Assembly: GCA_030425485.1 (NCBI GenBank)
Contig: JAUIAM010000001.1
Location: 1 to 64,000 of the forward strand
Reading direction: 5' to 3'
DNA length: 64,000 nt
From: Verrucomicrobiia bacterium
GTDB taxonomy: Bacteria > Verrucomicrobiota > Verrucomicrobiia > Opitutales > Cerasicoccaceae
Below are positions 51,366 to 59,390 of the stretch, in pieces (the first letter of the stretch is position 1; every line of letters starts with the position of its first letter). The notes below the pieces were generated by a model. The model did no database searches. It saw only the letters and a program-made list of their open reading frames with translations, and was not told the origin of the DNA. The translations under genes were made by a program, and so were the position numbers.

Positions 51366-52117
51366 AGAACCTACCGCTGTTATTCTTTGGCATTTTCTTC
51401 ATGCTGGCTTTCTCCTGGACGGGCCTGATCCTTTCCAGCGTAATCCAGTATGGCAGCCTCCAACCCGTGACGGAGTTTGTGAATCACCCGCAGAGCGAGG
51501 AGCAGATTACGGGCGCGTTCATCGAGCTCGACCTCGATAACGACGGCAAGAAAGAGTCTTTCGTGCCCGGTGTTAACCAGCCTGGCGAGCAAACGTTCCC
51601 TCAGCCGATCTCCGGCCTGGCCCAGCAGGGTAAAGAGGTCTACCAAAACATGGGCTGCCTCTACTGCCATTCGCAGCAGGTGCGCCGCAAAGGCTTCGGG
51701 GCAGACTTTGAGCGCGGCTGGGGCGATCGCCAGACGGTGCCCCGCGACTACATCTTGCAGGGGCGAGTGCTCCTCGGTACCAGCCGCACAGGTCCGGACC
51801 TGATGGCCGTCGGCCAGCGTCAGCCGAGCTGGGAGTGGCACTACCTGCACCTCTACAATCCGCGCATCACGGCAAATCCGACCCGCGATCCGAACAAGCC
51901 GGATTCCATCATGCCGCCTTTCCGCTTCCTCTTTAAGGTGCAAAAGATTGGTGACGCACCTTCACCGGATGCGTTGAAGATCCCTGATAACTTCCCTGAA
52001 GACAAGGCGCCCGAGGGGTACGAAATTGTGCCCACAGATGAGGGGCGTGCCCTCGTCGCCTACCTGCTCAGCCTCAAGCTGAACTACGAACTGCCTGAAT
52101 CCCGTTTTTCCGAATAA
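51362..52117 (+). CDS. ccoO: cbb3 oxidase monoheme subunit CcoO
   Basis: 251 residues from GTG 51362. N-terminal TM helix (LLFFGIFFMLAFSWTGLIL), heme site CLYCH (C99, C102, H103) followed by SQQVRRKGFGADFERGWGDR and PRDYILQGRVLLGTSRTGPDL, which are the CcoO signature, and an axial methionine in SIMPPFRFLF. An EF-hand-like DLDNDGKKESFVPG lies at about 57-70. Longer than usual CcoO by about 40 residues. Passes electrons to CcoN. Confidence 0.93.
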   Translation: MKNLPLLFFGIFFMLAFSWTGLILSSVIQYGSLQPVTEFVNHPQSEEQITGAFIELDLDNDGKKESFVPGVNQPGEQTFPQPISGLAQQGKEVYQNMGCLYCHSQQVRRKGFGADFERGWGDRQTVPRDYILQGRVLLGTSRTGPDLMAVGQRQPSWEWHYLHLYNPRITANPTRDPNKPDSIMPPFRFLFKVQKIGDAPSPDALKIPDNFPEDKAPEGYEIVPTDEGRALVAYLLSLKLNYELPESRFSE

Positions 52118-52120
52118 TCG

Positions 52121-52831
52121 ATGAGCGACCACCCCAACAGCGACCATAAGCCGGACCGTCTCCCCAACGAGCGCGGATTCGACCCGCATGAGGAGGCCGC
52201 TTACGCCGACGACACACTTCACCGTGTCCACCAGCAGCTTCAGCGTGAAAAGGAAGAGCCCACCGAGGGCTTCTCGCCGATCCCGATTTTCCTGCTCTTT
52301 CTCTTTGGCGGTCTTGTTTTCTGGGCTGGTATCTACATGGCCAACAACTCCGGCGAGTTCCGGCCTGACATTTACAACCCGGAGTGGAAGCCCGGTGGTG
52401 GTGGGAATGAAACCGCTGCAGCCTGGGACCCCATCAAGCGTGGTGACCGTCTGTTCCGCAACAACTGTGCGGCTTGCCACCAGGCTGACGGTAACGGTGT
52501 CCCCGGCTCTTTCCCCCCGCTGGCCAGTTCACCCTGGGTAGTCGGTGACGAGGCTCGTCTCGTCAAGATTCTCCTCCGTGGCTTGCAGGGTCCGATTGAG
52601 GTTATGGGCACGACCTACAACGGTGCGATGCCTTCCTATGGTGACAACTCCGGAGGTGCTGGATGGAGCGACCGCGACATCCACGCTATCGCGACTTACA
52701 TCCGCCAGTCATGGGGCAATGGCGCTCCGCCTGTCTCGGAAGAAACGGTAGCCGCGGTACGCGCTGAGATCGCCGACCGGGACAAGGCATGGACGGCACC
52801 TGAGTTGCTCGAAATGCACCCGATGGAGTAG
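52121..52831 (+). CDS. membrane-anchored monoheme cytochrome c (CcoP position)
   Basis: 236 residues. CcoP-like N-terminal layout: hydrophilic start, one TM helix at about 52-72 (PIFLLFLFGGLVFWAGIYM), a linker, then a single cytochrome c domain with CAACH (C116, C119, H120) and an axial-Met region GAMPSYGD. Classical CcoP has two heme domains; here only one is seen, and no second CxxCH exists downstream. It would donate electrons from ACIII or soluble carriers to CcoN/O. The last gene of the respiratory block; the TAG stop is followed by a repeat-bearing gap. Confidence 0.85.
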   Translation: MSDHPNSDHKPDRLPNERGFDPHEEAAYADDTLHRVHQQLQREKEEPTEGFSPIPIFLLFLFGGLVFWAGIYMANNSGEFRPDIYNPEWKPGGGGNETAAAWDPIKRGDRLFRNNCAACHQADGNGVPGSFPPLASSPWVVGDEARLVKILLRGLQGPIEVMGTTYNGAMPSYGDNSGGAGWSDRDIHAIATYIRQSWGNGAPPVSEETVAAVRAEIADRDKAWTAPELLEMHPME

Positions 52832-53030
52832 GCGCGTACGCATTCACACCCGCTCATCGAGTGGGGGAACGAACGAAGCCCCTCAATGCAGTTTAATTAA
52901 GACGTAGCGGGAGCGTCTTTATATTATGGCTACGGATGACACAGATCTATGCGGATAGGCTAGAAATTATCTGTGAAATCTGCGGACATGATATTTCTAA
53001 ATGCACGCATGCGCTGAGGCGGATTCAGCT
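52832..53030. repeat. gap with dispersed-repeat fragments (copy E)
   Basis: 199 bases between the convergent cytochrome c and hldD genes. GAAGCCCCTCAATGCAGTTTAAT (52875-52897) matches the right half of copy A. AAGACG (52899-52904) and CGTCTT (52914-52919) form a 6-bp hairpin followed by TTATATTA, a weak terminator. ACACAGATCTATGCGGATAG (52940-52959) and ATCTGTGAAATCTGCGGA (52969-52986) are versions of a motif scattered in many environmental genomes. No gene seen. Confidence 0.55.
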
Positions 53031-54017
53031 TCAGGAGCCGAGTTGCTTACCGGGCTTGAGGTAGTTGCTCACGTAGTCCTTGACGGCCTCATCGAGTGAG
53101 AACTTGCAGCCCGCGTAGCCGCTTTCCAGCAGCTTGGAGTTGTCCGCCTTGGTAAAGTACTGGTACTTCTCGCGGAGTGTCTCGGGCATTTCGATATACT
53201 CAATGCTGAGGGGCAGGTCGAGCGCCTCAAAGATCGGCGTAACAAGGGCTTTCCAGGTATTTGCCTGGCCGGAGCCGAGGTTAAAGAGGCCGTTTGCGCT
53301 GGGGGTCTCTGCCAAGTGAAGCGTCATGTCGATGGCGTCCTTCACGTAGAGGAAGTCGCGCATCTGCTCGCCGTCGGCGTAGTCGAGATGGTAGCTCTTG
53401 AAGAGGCCCACGCTGCCGTGCTCGCTGATCTGGCCAAAGGCCTTGTGAACCACGCTACGCATGTCGCCCTTGTGGTCTTCGTTGGGCCCAAAGACGTTAA
53501 AGTACTTCATACCCACGATGCGATCGAGCCAACCCATGCGCTGCGCGTAGAGGTCAAACATGTGCTTGGAATAGCCGTACATATTCAGCGGGCGCAAGCG
53601 GTGGAGCTCTTCAGACTTGTCGTCCATGCCCTGCTCGCCGTCGCCGTAAGTCGCTGCGGATGAGGCGTAAACGAAGCGCGCCTCATTTTCCAGTGACCAC
53701 TCGGCCAGCACCTTGGTGTACTCGTAGTTGTTCTGGATGAGGTAGCGGCAATCCTTCTCCGTGGTGGCCGAGCAGGCCCCGAGGTGAAACACATAGCGCA
53801 CGTCCTCGAAGTCCTCCAGCGCCTCGAGCAGATCGTCTGCTTCGAGGTAATCGACATAGCGCAGGGGCACGAGGTTTTTGAACTTCTCATCGTCGCCGAG
53901 GTAATCGCTGATGATGATGTTGTCGTGGCCGCGCTCGTTCAGGGCCCAGACGAGGGCGCTGCCGATAAAGCCGGCGCCGCCGGTGACGAGGATTCGGTCG
54001 CTGGGGGAAATGCTCAT
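53031..54017 (-). CDS. hldD: ADP-L-glycero-D-manno-heptose-6-epimerase
   Basis: 328 residues from ATG 54017 (MSISPSDRILVTGGAGFIG); the frame is open to 54098 inside proC. Extended short-chain dehydrogenase: NADP site TGGAGFIGSALVWALNERG, catalytic S in YASSAATYGDG, Y-x3-K in YGYSKHMFD, and YFNVFGPNEDHKG and QMRDFLYVKD, typical of RfaD/HldD. It epimerises ADP-D-beta-D-heptose for LPS inner core, which implies an LPS-bearing outer membrane. Last gene of a minus-strand run, 7 bases after proC. Confidence 0.92.
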   Translation of the reverse strand: MSISPSDRILVTGGAGFIGSALVWALNERGHDNIIISDYLGDDEKFKNLVPLRYVDYLEADDLLEALEDFEDVRYVFHLGACSATTEKDCRYLIQNNYEYTKVLAEWSLENEARFVYASSAATYGDGEQGMDDKSEELHRLRPLNMYGYSKHMFDLYAQRMGWLDRIVGMKYFNVFGPNEDHKGDMRSVVHKAFGQISEHGSVGLFKSYHLDYADGEQMRDFLYVKDAIDMTLHLAETPSANGLFNLGSGQANTWKALVTPIFEALDLPLSIEYIEMPETLREKYQYFTKADNSKLLESGYAGCKFSLDEAVKDYVSNYLKPGKQLGS

Positions 54018-54024
54018 GGGAAAA

Positions 54025-54831
54025 TCAGAGTTGGGAAAGTTCGATGGAGCGTGCCTTGGCCGCCTCGACGGCTTTGGCCACGATGCCACGCAGGTCACTA
54101 GCGGTAAAGGATTCCAGCGCGGCTTGGGTGGTGCCGCCCGGGGAGGTGACGTGGTTGCGGAGGGTTTCGGGGTCTTCCTCCAGCGCGGCCATCAGGTTGC
54201 CTGCTCCGATCACGGTCTGGCGGGCGAGGGTGGCTGCGGTTTTGCGCTCGAGCCCCGCCTGCACGCCGGCTTCTTCCAGGGCTTTCGTGAATTCAAAAAT
54301 ATAGGCAGGGCCGCTGCCGCTGACGGCGGTCACGGCGTCGAGTTGGGCCTCGGGGAGTTCGACCACGACCTCGCCCAGCGCGCCAAGGATTTGCGTCGTG
54401 GCGGCAAGGTCGTTCGGCGAAAGGGCATTGGCTACGCAGAAGCCAGTGGCGCCGGCTCCGATTTGGCCGGGGGTGTTGGGCATGGAGCGCACGATGTTGC
54501 GCGCCTCGGGAAAGCGCTCGCTCAGCCGTGCCAAGGTGGTCCCGGCGAGGATAGAGAGGATGAGCTTCCCCGCGGTCTGCGCGCGCAGGCTCTCGGGGAG
54601 CTGGGCGAGTTGCTGGGGCTTGCAGGCGAGCACGAGGACATCGGCCTCGGCCAGCAGGGTGGCAAGGTTTCGCGAGTAGCCGATGCCTGTCTGCTTGGCC
54701 AGCTTTTCGCCCGTATCGTCGTCACCGCAGGTGCAGGCGATGTCAGTTGGTTTGTAGATGCCTTTGGCGATAATGCCGCCGACAATGGCGGAGGCCATCC
54801 TGCCCGCCCCGAGAAAGGTTACCTTAGCCAT
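54025..54831 (-). CDS. proC: pyrroline-5-carboxylate reductase
   Basis: 268 residues. Final step of proline synthesis, reducing P5C with NAD(P)H. N-terminal FLGAGRMASAIVGGII is the dinucleotide fold; VLACKPQQLAQLPE, RSMPNTPGQIGAGATG and AVSGSGPAYIFEF with the C-terminal HVTSPGGTTQAALESF form the family signature. Six bases after the receiver-kinase gene and seven before hldD, so likely cotranscribed although functionally unrelated. Confidence 0.95.
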   Translation of the reverse strand: MAKVTFLGAGRMASAIVGGIIAKGIYKPTDIACTCGDDDTGEKLAKQTGIGYSRNLATLLAEADVLVLACKPQQLAQLPESLRAQTAGKLILSILAGTTLARLSERFPEARNIVRSMPNTPGQIGAGATGFCVANALSPNDLAATTQILGALGEVVVELPEAQLDAVTAVSGSGPAYIFEFTKALEEAGVQAGLERKTAATLARQTVIGAGNLMAALEEDPETLRNHVTSPGGTTQAALESFTASDLRGIVAKAVEAAKARSIELSQL

Positions 54832-54837
54832 GTGTGC

Positions 54838-55971
54838 TTATCCGACCAGGTTATCGGCTCCGGGTGTCTCCAGCGGGTAGCTGATGACTGCGCAGGTGCC
54901 GCCGCTGGGGAGGGTGTGCAGATCCAGGTCGCCATTGAGGTTGCGGATGGCGTGGCGTGCCATGGTGAGGCCCAGCCCGCGGCCGACCGACGTCTTTGTC
55001 GTGATGAAAGGCTCGAATACGTTGTCCCGGATGCTGTCTGCAATGCCGGAGCCATCGTCGTTGATCTTGATGAGCAGTCGCTTGCCATCGCCGACGGTAA
55101 CGATCTCCGTCTCGATCCAGACTTCCCGGTTTTCGTCCGGCTCGTTCTTCGGGTACGACTCCCACGCGTTGATGAGGAGCTTACCCACGATGCTTTCGAA
55201 GACTTCCAGGTTGGTTTTGATGGCAAAGTCCGCCGGAAGCGGGTTCGTGATCGTGACCACTGTGCTGACTTCGTACTCTTCCTTAAAGCGCTGGATGCTG
55301 CCTTCAAGGAGGTCGGCCAGCGCGATTTCGCTCAGGGCCACGCGGTCGTTGGTCGCGATGGTGCTGAGTTGGCGGATGATGTTAACCATGCGGTTGATGG
55401 CCTGATCCATGAGCATGACGCTGCGCTGGACCATATCCGGGCTGTCGTAACCGTTTTTGAGCAGGTCGAGATAGCCTACGACGACGCCGAGCAGGTTGTT
55501 CAAATTGTGGGCAATGCCCTGGGTAATCGCGCCGATGGCTGCCGTCTTGCGGGAGTCAGCCAGACGCATTTGCAGGTCCATGTTGGCGCGAAAAATTTCC
55601 TGTAGGCGAAGCTGTGTTTTGACGCGGGCCAGGGTTTCGTCCAGGTCGATGGGCTTGGTGATGTAGTCCACGCCGCCAGCACTGAGGCCCTCGATTTTAC
55701 CCTCCTTGGAGGATTTTGCCGTGATGAAGATGATGGGGATGCCCTTGGTGGACTCATCCGCCTTGAGGCGCTGGCAGGCTTCGATGCCGTCCATCTCGGG
55801 CATCATGACGTCGAGCAGAATGAGGTCCGGCGGGTTGCTTTTGACCGCCTCAAGGCATTCGACGCCGTTGTAAGCGGTATGAACGGTGTAACCTTCACGC
55901 TCCAGCTTGCGCTGTAGGAGCTTGATGTTAATGGGTTGATCGTCGACGACGAGTATTTTCGCAGGTGTCAC
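54838..55971 (-). CDS. receiver-histidine kinase hybrid
   Basis: 377 residues, cytosolic, with no TM segment. N-terminal receiver domain with phospho-acceptor D54 (LILLDVMMPEMDG) and the KP pair (YITKPIDL), then a short coiled linker (about 112-145) and a histidine kinase with H155 in GIAHNLNNLLGVVVGYL (NtrB/DHp style), N-box, G1 box DDGSGIADSI and G2 box GRGLGLTMAR. The receiver-first order is that of cytosolic kinases controlled by an upstream phosphorelay. No output regulator is adjacent; the pathway cannot be read here. Confidence 0.88.
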   Translation of the reverse strand: MTPAKILVVDDQPINIKLLQRKLEREGYTVHTAYNGVECLEAVKSNPPDLILLDVMMPEMDGIEACQRLKADESTKGIPIIFITAKSSKEGKIEGLSAGGVDYITKPIDLDETLARVKTQLRLQEIFRANMDLQMRLADSRKTAAIGAITQGIAHNLNNLLGVVVGYLDLLKNGYDSPDMVQRSVMLMDQAINRMVNIIRQLSTIATNDRVALSEIALADLLEGSIQRFKEEYEVSTVVTITNPLPADFAIKTNLEVFESIVGKLLINAWESYPKNEPDENREVWIETEIVTVGDGKRLLIKINDDGSGIADSIRDNVFEPFITTKTSVGRGLGLTMARHAIRNLNGDLDLHTLPSGGTCAVISYPLETPGADNLVG

Positions 55972-56068
55972 GGCGTGTACGGGGCGTTGTGTTTCGCCCA
56001 GAATGATGAGCTATTGACGGGGCTTAGCGCAAACCCATTTTTACCAAGAGTTTCCTTGTGCGGGAAAG

Positions 56069-56656
56069 CTACTCAGCGATGACCACCGTGCGGGAGACGT
56101 AGTCGTGCCCGGCGCTGCGGTTTTTGTTAAACAGGGGTGTGAGATAACTGAACCAGAGAAAGGGGATAACGGCTAACAGCGTGACGGTCTTGATCATGGA
56201 GCGCAGGAAGTGGTCGAAGATGCCGCAGGGCAGCCCGGTGTCTGCGTTGATCGTACGTAGACGAAAGGTGCGTTTGCCGAGGGTCGCACCGCGCAAGCAT
56301 ACCTCCATGAGGGTGAAGTAGCCCATCGTGATGAAGAGGAGTGCGCTCATGGCATACTGCGCCATCTCGTTTACGTGGGGGTTACCGGTGAGATCGGGGA
56401 ATGGGGGCGGCTGCTCGCCGCTGAGCTCCGCTGCCTGAACTCCCTCCATGTAGGTCTCCGCGGCAGACATGACGTCCTGTATACCTTTGGGGTGCTCGGC
56501 AGGGAGGAGGACTTTTAGCAGCAGAAAGACGGAAAGGGCGGCCAGCAGCGCGATATCCATCAGGAAGGCCAGCATGCGACTAAGCATGCCAGCTATTTGA
56601 GGAACAGGTTGTGTGACCGGATTCGGCGGCGGGACATCGCGCGCGTTGGGCTGCAT
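56069..56656 (-). CDS. RDD family membrane protein
   Basis: 195 residues. RDD domain: first TM helix starting with GMLSRMLAFLMDIALLAAL (R..D motif), a periplasmic loop of about 50 residues, a second TM (ALLFITMGYFTLMEV), then GATLGKRTFRLRTINADTG, the family's LGK motif. A third TM helix near 165-182 and a KNRSAGHDYVSRTVVI end complete it. Family role is poorly known (proposed ion or osmolyte exchange). One base separates its ATG from the upstream folD stop. Confidence 0.82.
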   Translation of the reverse strand: MQPNARDVPPPNPVTQPVPQIAGMLSRMLAFLMDIALLAALSVFLLLKVLLPAEHPKGIQDVMSAAETYMEGVQAAELSGEQPPPFPDLTGNPHVNEMAQYAMSALLFITMGYFTLMEVCLRGATLGKRTFRLRTINADTGLPCGIFDHFLRSMIKTVTLLAVIPFLWFSYLTPLFNKNRSAGHDYVSRTVVIAE

Positions 56657-56657
56657 A

Positions 56658-57527
56658 CTAGACCTTGCTCAGTTGGTAGGCCTTGACCGTATTCTTCATG
56701 AGCATGGCCACGGTCATGGGGCCAACACCGCCCGGCACGGGGGTGATGTGGCTACACTTGGGGGCTACGGCGTCAAAGTCTACGTCGCCGACCAGGCGAT
56801 AGCCACGCTTGCGGGAGGCATCATCGACACGGTTGATGCCCACATCGATGACGACTGCGCCGTCCTTGACCATGTCTGCCGTAATGGTGTGCGGACGGCC
56901 AATGGCGGCTACGACGATGTCGGCCCGGCGGGTAACTTCGCCTAAATCCTGAGTGCGGGAGTGGCACACGGTGACAGTGGCGTCGCCCATTTTGGTCTTC
57001 ATCATGAGCAGAAGCGAGACGGGCTTACCCACGATCAGGCTGCGGCCCACCACAGCGACTTGCTTGCCGCTGGTTTGCACTCCGCTGCGCGCCAGCAGCT
57101 CGATAATGCCCGCAGGGGTGCAGGCGACGAAGGCAGTGGGGTCCTCTTGGCAGAGTTTGCCGATGTTGGCCACGTTGAAGCCATCGACGTCCTTGAGCGG
57201 GTCGACGCGGTTAAAGATTTCCTTCTCGTCCTTGATCTGGCCGATGGGGGACTGCACGAGGATGCCGTGTACGCCCGGGTCGGCGTTGAGCTCGTCGATC
57301 ACGGCGAGGAGTTCTTCGCGCGTGGTGTCCTCCGGCATGAGTTTGAGGCGGCTCTCGATGCCGACTTCCTCCGCCGTGCGCTGCTTCTTTTTCACATAAG
57401 AAACAGAGGCGGGATCTTCGCCCACGCGGACAAAGGTCACGCAGGGTTTGCTCTCGAGCGCGGCTACTTCTTCGGCCACTTCGGCCAGAACCTGCTTGGC
57501 AATGGCATTACCATCAATCAATTCCAT
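56658..57527 (-). CDS. folD: methylenetetrahydrofolate dehydrogenase/cyclohydrolase
   Basis: 289 residues. Bifunctional interconversion of 5,10-methylene-THF and 10-formyl-THF. Signatures: [15 protein letters not shown] with the catalytic Lys, [14 protein letters not shown] (usual LPLP reads VQSP), [31 protein letters not shown] and [18 protein letters not shown] loop at the GRS motif. First of folD-RDD, one base apart. One carbon supply for nucleotide synthesis; pyrE is two genes upstream. Confidence 0.94.
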   Translation of the reverse strand: MELIDGNAIAKQVLAEVAEEVAALESKPCVTFVRVGEDPASVSYVKKKQRTAEEVGIESRLKLMPEDTTREELLAVIDELNADPGVHGILVQSPIGQIKDEKEIFNRVDPLKDVDGFNVANIGKLCQEDPTAFVACTPAGIIELLARSGVQTSGKQVAVVGRSLIVGKPVSLLLMMKTKMGDATVTVCHSRTQDLGEVTRRADIVVAAIGRPHTITADMVKDGAVVIDVGINRVDDASRKRGYRLVGDVDFDAVAPKCSHITPVPGGVGPMTVAMLMKNTVKAYQLSKV

Positions 57528-57587
57528 GCAAGGAGCGAAAGCGCGGAGCGCGTCCTTGGCAAGCTTACCCTGCAGGTTGGGGCGCGA

Positions 57588-58601
57588 TTATTTCAGTCGC
57601 ATGAAATTGGCGTGGATGACGATCGGTACCGTGCCGTTGATTTTCTCCGGCTTGCCCTCTACGACGACGTTCTTGCCGAAGTAGCTCTCGATGGAGGAAA
57701 AGAGCAGGGCGTTCTTGAGGTCAACGTAGGCGATACGCTTGCCGCGTGCGTCGTCGATAGCGTAGTCGTAGCTCGGGCCGAACCAGTTAAAGTCAAGGCC
57801 GCGGACACGGGTAAAGGTGCCTTCGTAGAGGCGGGGAACGTCCTTGCGGAGGTTTTCCATCTCCGCCGGTGAGCTGGGCTGCTGCTGCGGCGTATAGCCG
57901 GGGGGCGGAGCCTGTGGGCGCTGCGGGGCCTGCGGAGGGGGAGGCGGTGCCACGACAACGGGCTGTGCGCTCCGGGGGGCTGCCTTGGGCTGGGCTACCG
58001 GGCGGGCCGGAGCCTCCGAGACGGTTAATTCGTCAAAAGCGAGGATTTCGCCGCCTTCCTGCGGGCCGACGGGAATCGTGCTTACCGCGACGCTGGAGCC
58101 GCTGGCCGAAGGGGGGGCTGGTGCTGTCACGGTGGGACGGGCCTGGGTGACGACGGCCGAGGGAGCTGGTGCGCTCGAAGGTGGAAACTTTAGCGGATTG
58201 CGGTAGTAGACTGCGCCCTTGCCGCGGAAGTCTACCGTTGACCAGTTGGGACCACGGTCGATGACCTTGGCTTCGTCGCCGTACTGGATGCGGGCGATGA
58301 TGACGCTGTCGGTAGCCGAGCGCATGAAGAGTCGTGCCCCGGGGTTAAAGGTGTCGTCGCCCTTGACTTCGGAGGTCTGGACAAAGCCGACGTAGTGCCC
58401 CGGGTACTTTACCCGCAGCCAGTCCTCGTCTGTGTTTCCGTCTACGACCGGATGTTCAGGCGAAAGCGTTTCCAGCTTGGCCAGAGGCACCTGATTGTAG
58501 GGAAAGGCGTCCGATTCGGGCTCCAGATACACATTGACTGAGGGCTGAGCCTGCAGTCCGACAATGCTTGCAAACAGTGAGACGAGAAAAACCAATCGCA
58601 T
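57588..58601 (-). CDS. secreted proline-rich SH3-like domain protein
   Basis: 337 residues from ATG 58601 (MRLVFLVSLFASIVGLQAQ, signal peptide); a further upstream start at 58649 is weaker. A first SH3b-like beta domain spans about 20-140 (YPGHYVGFVQTSEVKG). A Pro/Ala/Val/Gln-rich linker covers about 145-240 (VAPPPPPQAPQRPQAPPPG), and a small C-terminal beta domain of about 80 residues follows (TFTRVRGLDFNWFGPSYDY). No catalytic motif seen. Envelope location is likely; function unknown. In the pyrE-folD run. Confidence 0.72.
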   Translation of the reverse strand: MRLVFLVSLFASIVGLQAQPSVNVYLEPESDAFPYNQVPLAKLETLSPEHPVVDGNTDEDWLRVKYPGHYVGFVQTSEVKGDDTFNPGARLFMRSATDSVIIARIQYGDEAKVIDRGPNWSTVDFRGKGAVYYRNPLKFPPSSAPAPSAVVTQARPTVTAPAPPSASGSSVAVSTIPVGPQEGGEILAFDELTVSEAPARPVAQPKAAPRSAQPVVVAPPPPPQAPQRPQAPPPGYTPQQQPSSPAEMENLRKDVPRLYEGTFTRVRGLDFNWFGPSYDYAIDDARGKRIAYVDLKNALLFSSIESYFGKNVVVEGKPEKINGTVPIVIHANFMRLK

Positions 58602-58662
58602 ACGTTTAGATGGCACCTTAGTAGGCTCGCGTAAAGCTTTCAACAACATTTGACGTCAGATG

Positions 58663-59232
58663 CTACGACCCGGGCTTTGAAGCGGGCAGGGCGGCCAGCT
58701 CGGGGGGGAGCTTGTCCGCCTCATAGGTGGGAAAACTCAGTTCCAGCAGGGAGGTCAGGGGCACTTCAAAGGTGGTCTTGCCCTGGCTGCGGTCTACCAG
58801 CACGGCCACGCCACCGCAGGCACCGCCCTCGGCCTTGATGATGTCCAACGCCTCGCGTACACGGCCTCCGCGGGTGATGACGTCCTCCACCACGAGGATG
58901 CGCTCGCCGTCGGCGATCTTGAAGTTCCGGCGCAGCGCGAGCTTGTCGTCTACCTTTTCGACAAAGAGGAAACGCTTGCCGGCTTGGCGGGCGACTTCCT
59001 GCCCGATGACGAGGCCGCCCATCGCGGGGGCCACAACGGTGTCAAAGGCGTCCGTATCGATTTTCTCCAGCAGGAGCTCGGCCAGGCGGGTCACGCGGTC
59101 GAGGTGCTCACAGACACGGGCGCACTGGAAGAAGTGCCCGCTGTGCAGTCCACTGCGCAAAACGAAGTGCCCATTGAGCAGGGCACCGGTTTCTTCAAAA
59201 ATACGTAAAACTTCAGCTTGGGTCTCTGACAT
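58663..59232 (-). CDS. pyrE: orotate phosphoribosyltransferase
   Basis: 189 residues from ATG 59232 (MSETQAEVLRIFEETGALL); ATG 59274 would add 14 residues and cannot be ruled out. Adds phosphoribose from PRPP to orotate. The PRPP loop is ILVVEDVITRGGRVREAL; HFVLRSGLHSGHFFQC and APAMGGLVIGQEVARQAG (usual GPAxGG) are family blocks. Heads the long minus-strand run down to hldD and is divergent from smc. Confidence 0.9.
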   Translation of the reverse strand: MSETQAEVLRIFEETGALLNGHFVLRSGLHSGHFFQCARVCEHLDRVTRLAELLLEKIDTDAFDTVVAPAMGGLVIGQEVARQAGKRFLFVEKVDDKLALRRNFKIADGERILVVEDVITRGGRVREALDIIKAEGGACGGVAVLVDRSQGKTTFEVPLTSLLELSFPTYEADKLPPELAALPASKPGS

Positions 59233-59390
59233 ATCCCGCAGAAAGACAAACACCCCGCCTTCAGGCAACGACATAACGCGCAAGCTTCTTTTTTCTCCGT
59301 ATGTGGGTATTTCTCCACAAGTTATTCCCAAGGTGGAAAAAGGGTTGCCGATAACTCGGGCGGCGGTTCTCATTTCGGCTTTTCCGGTCT

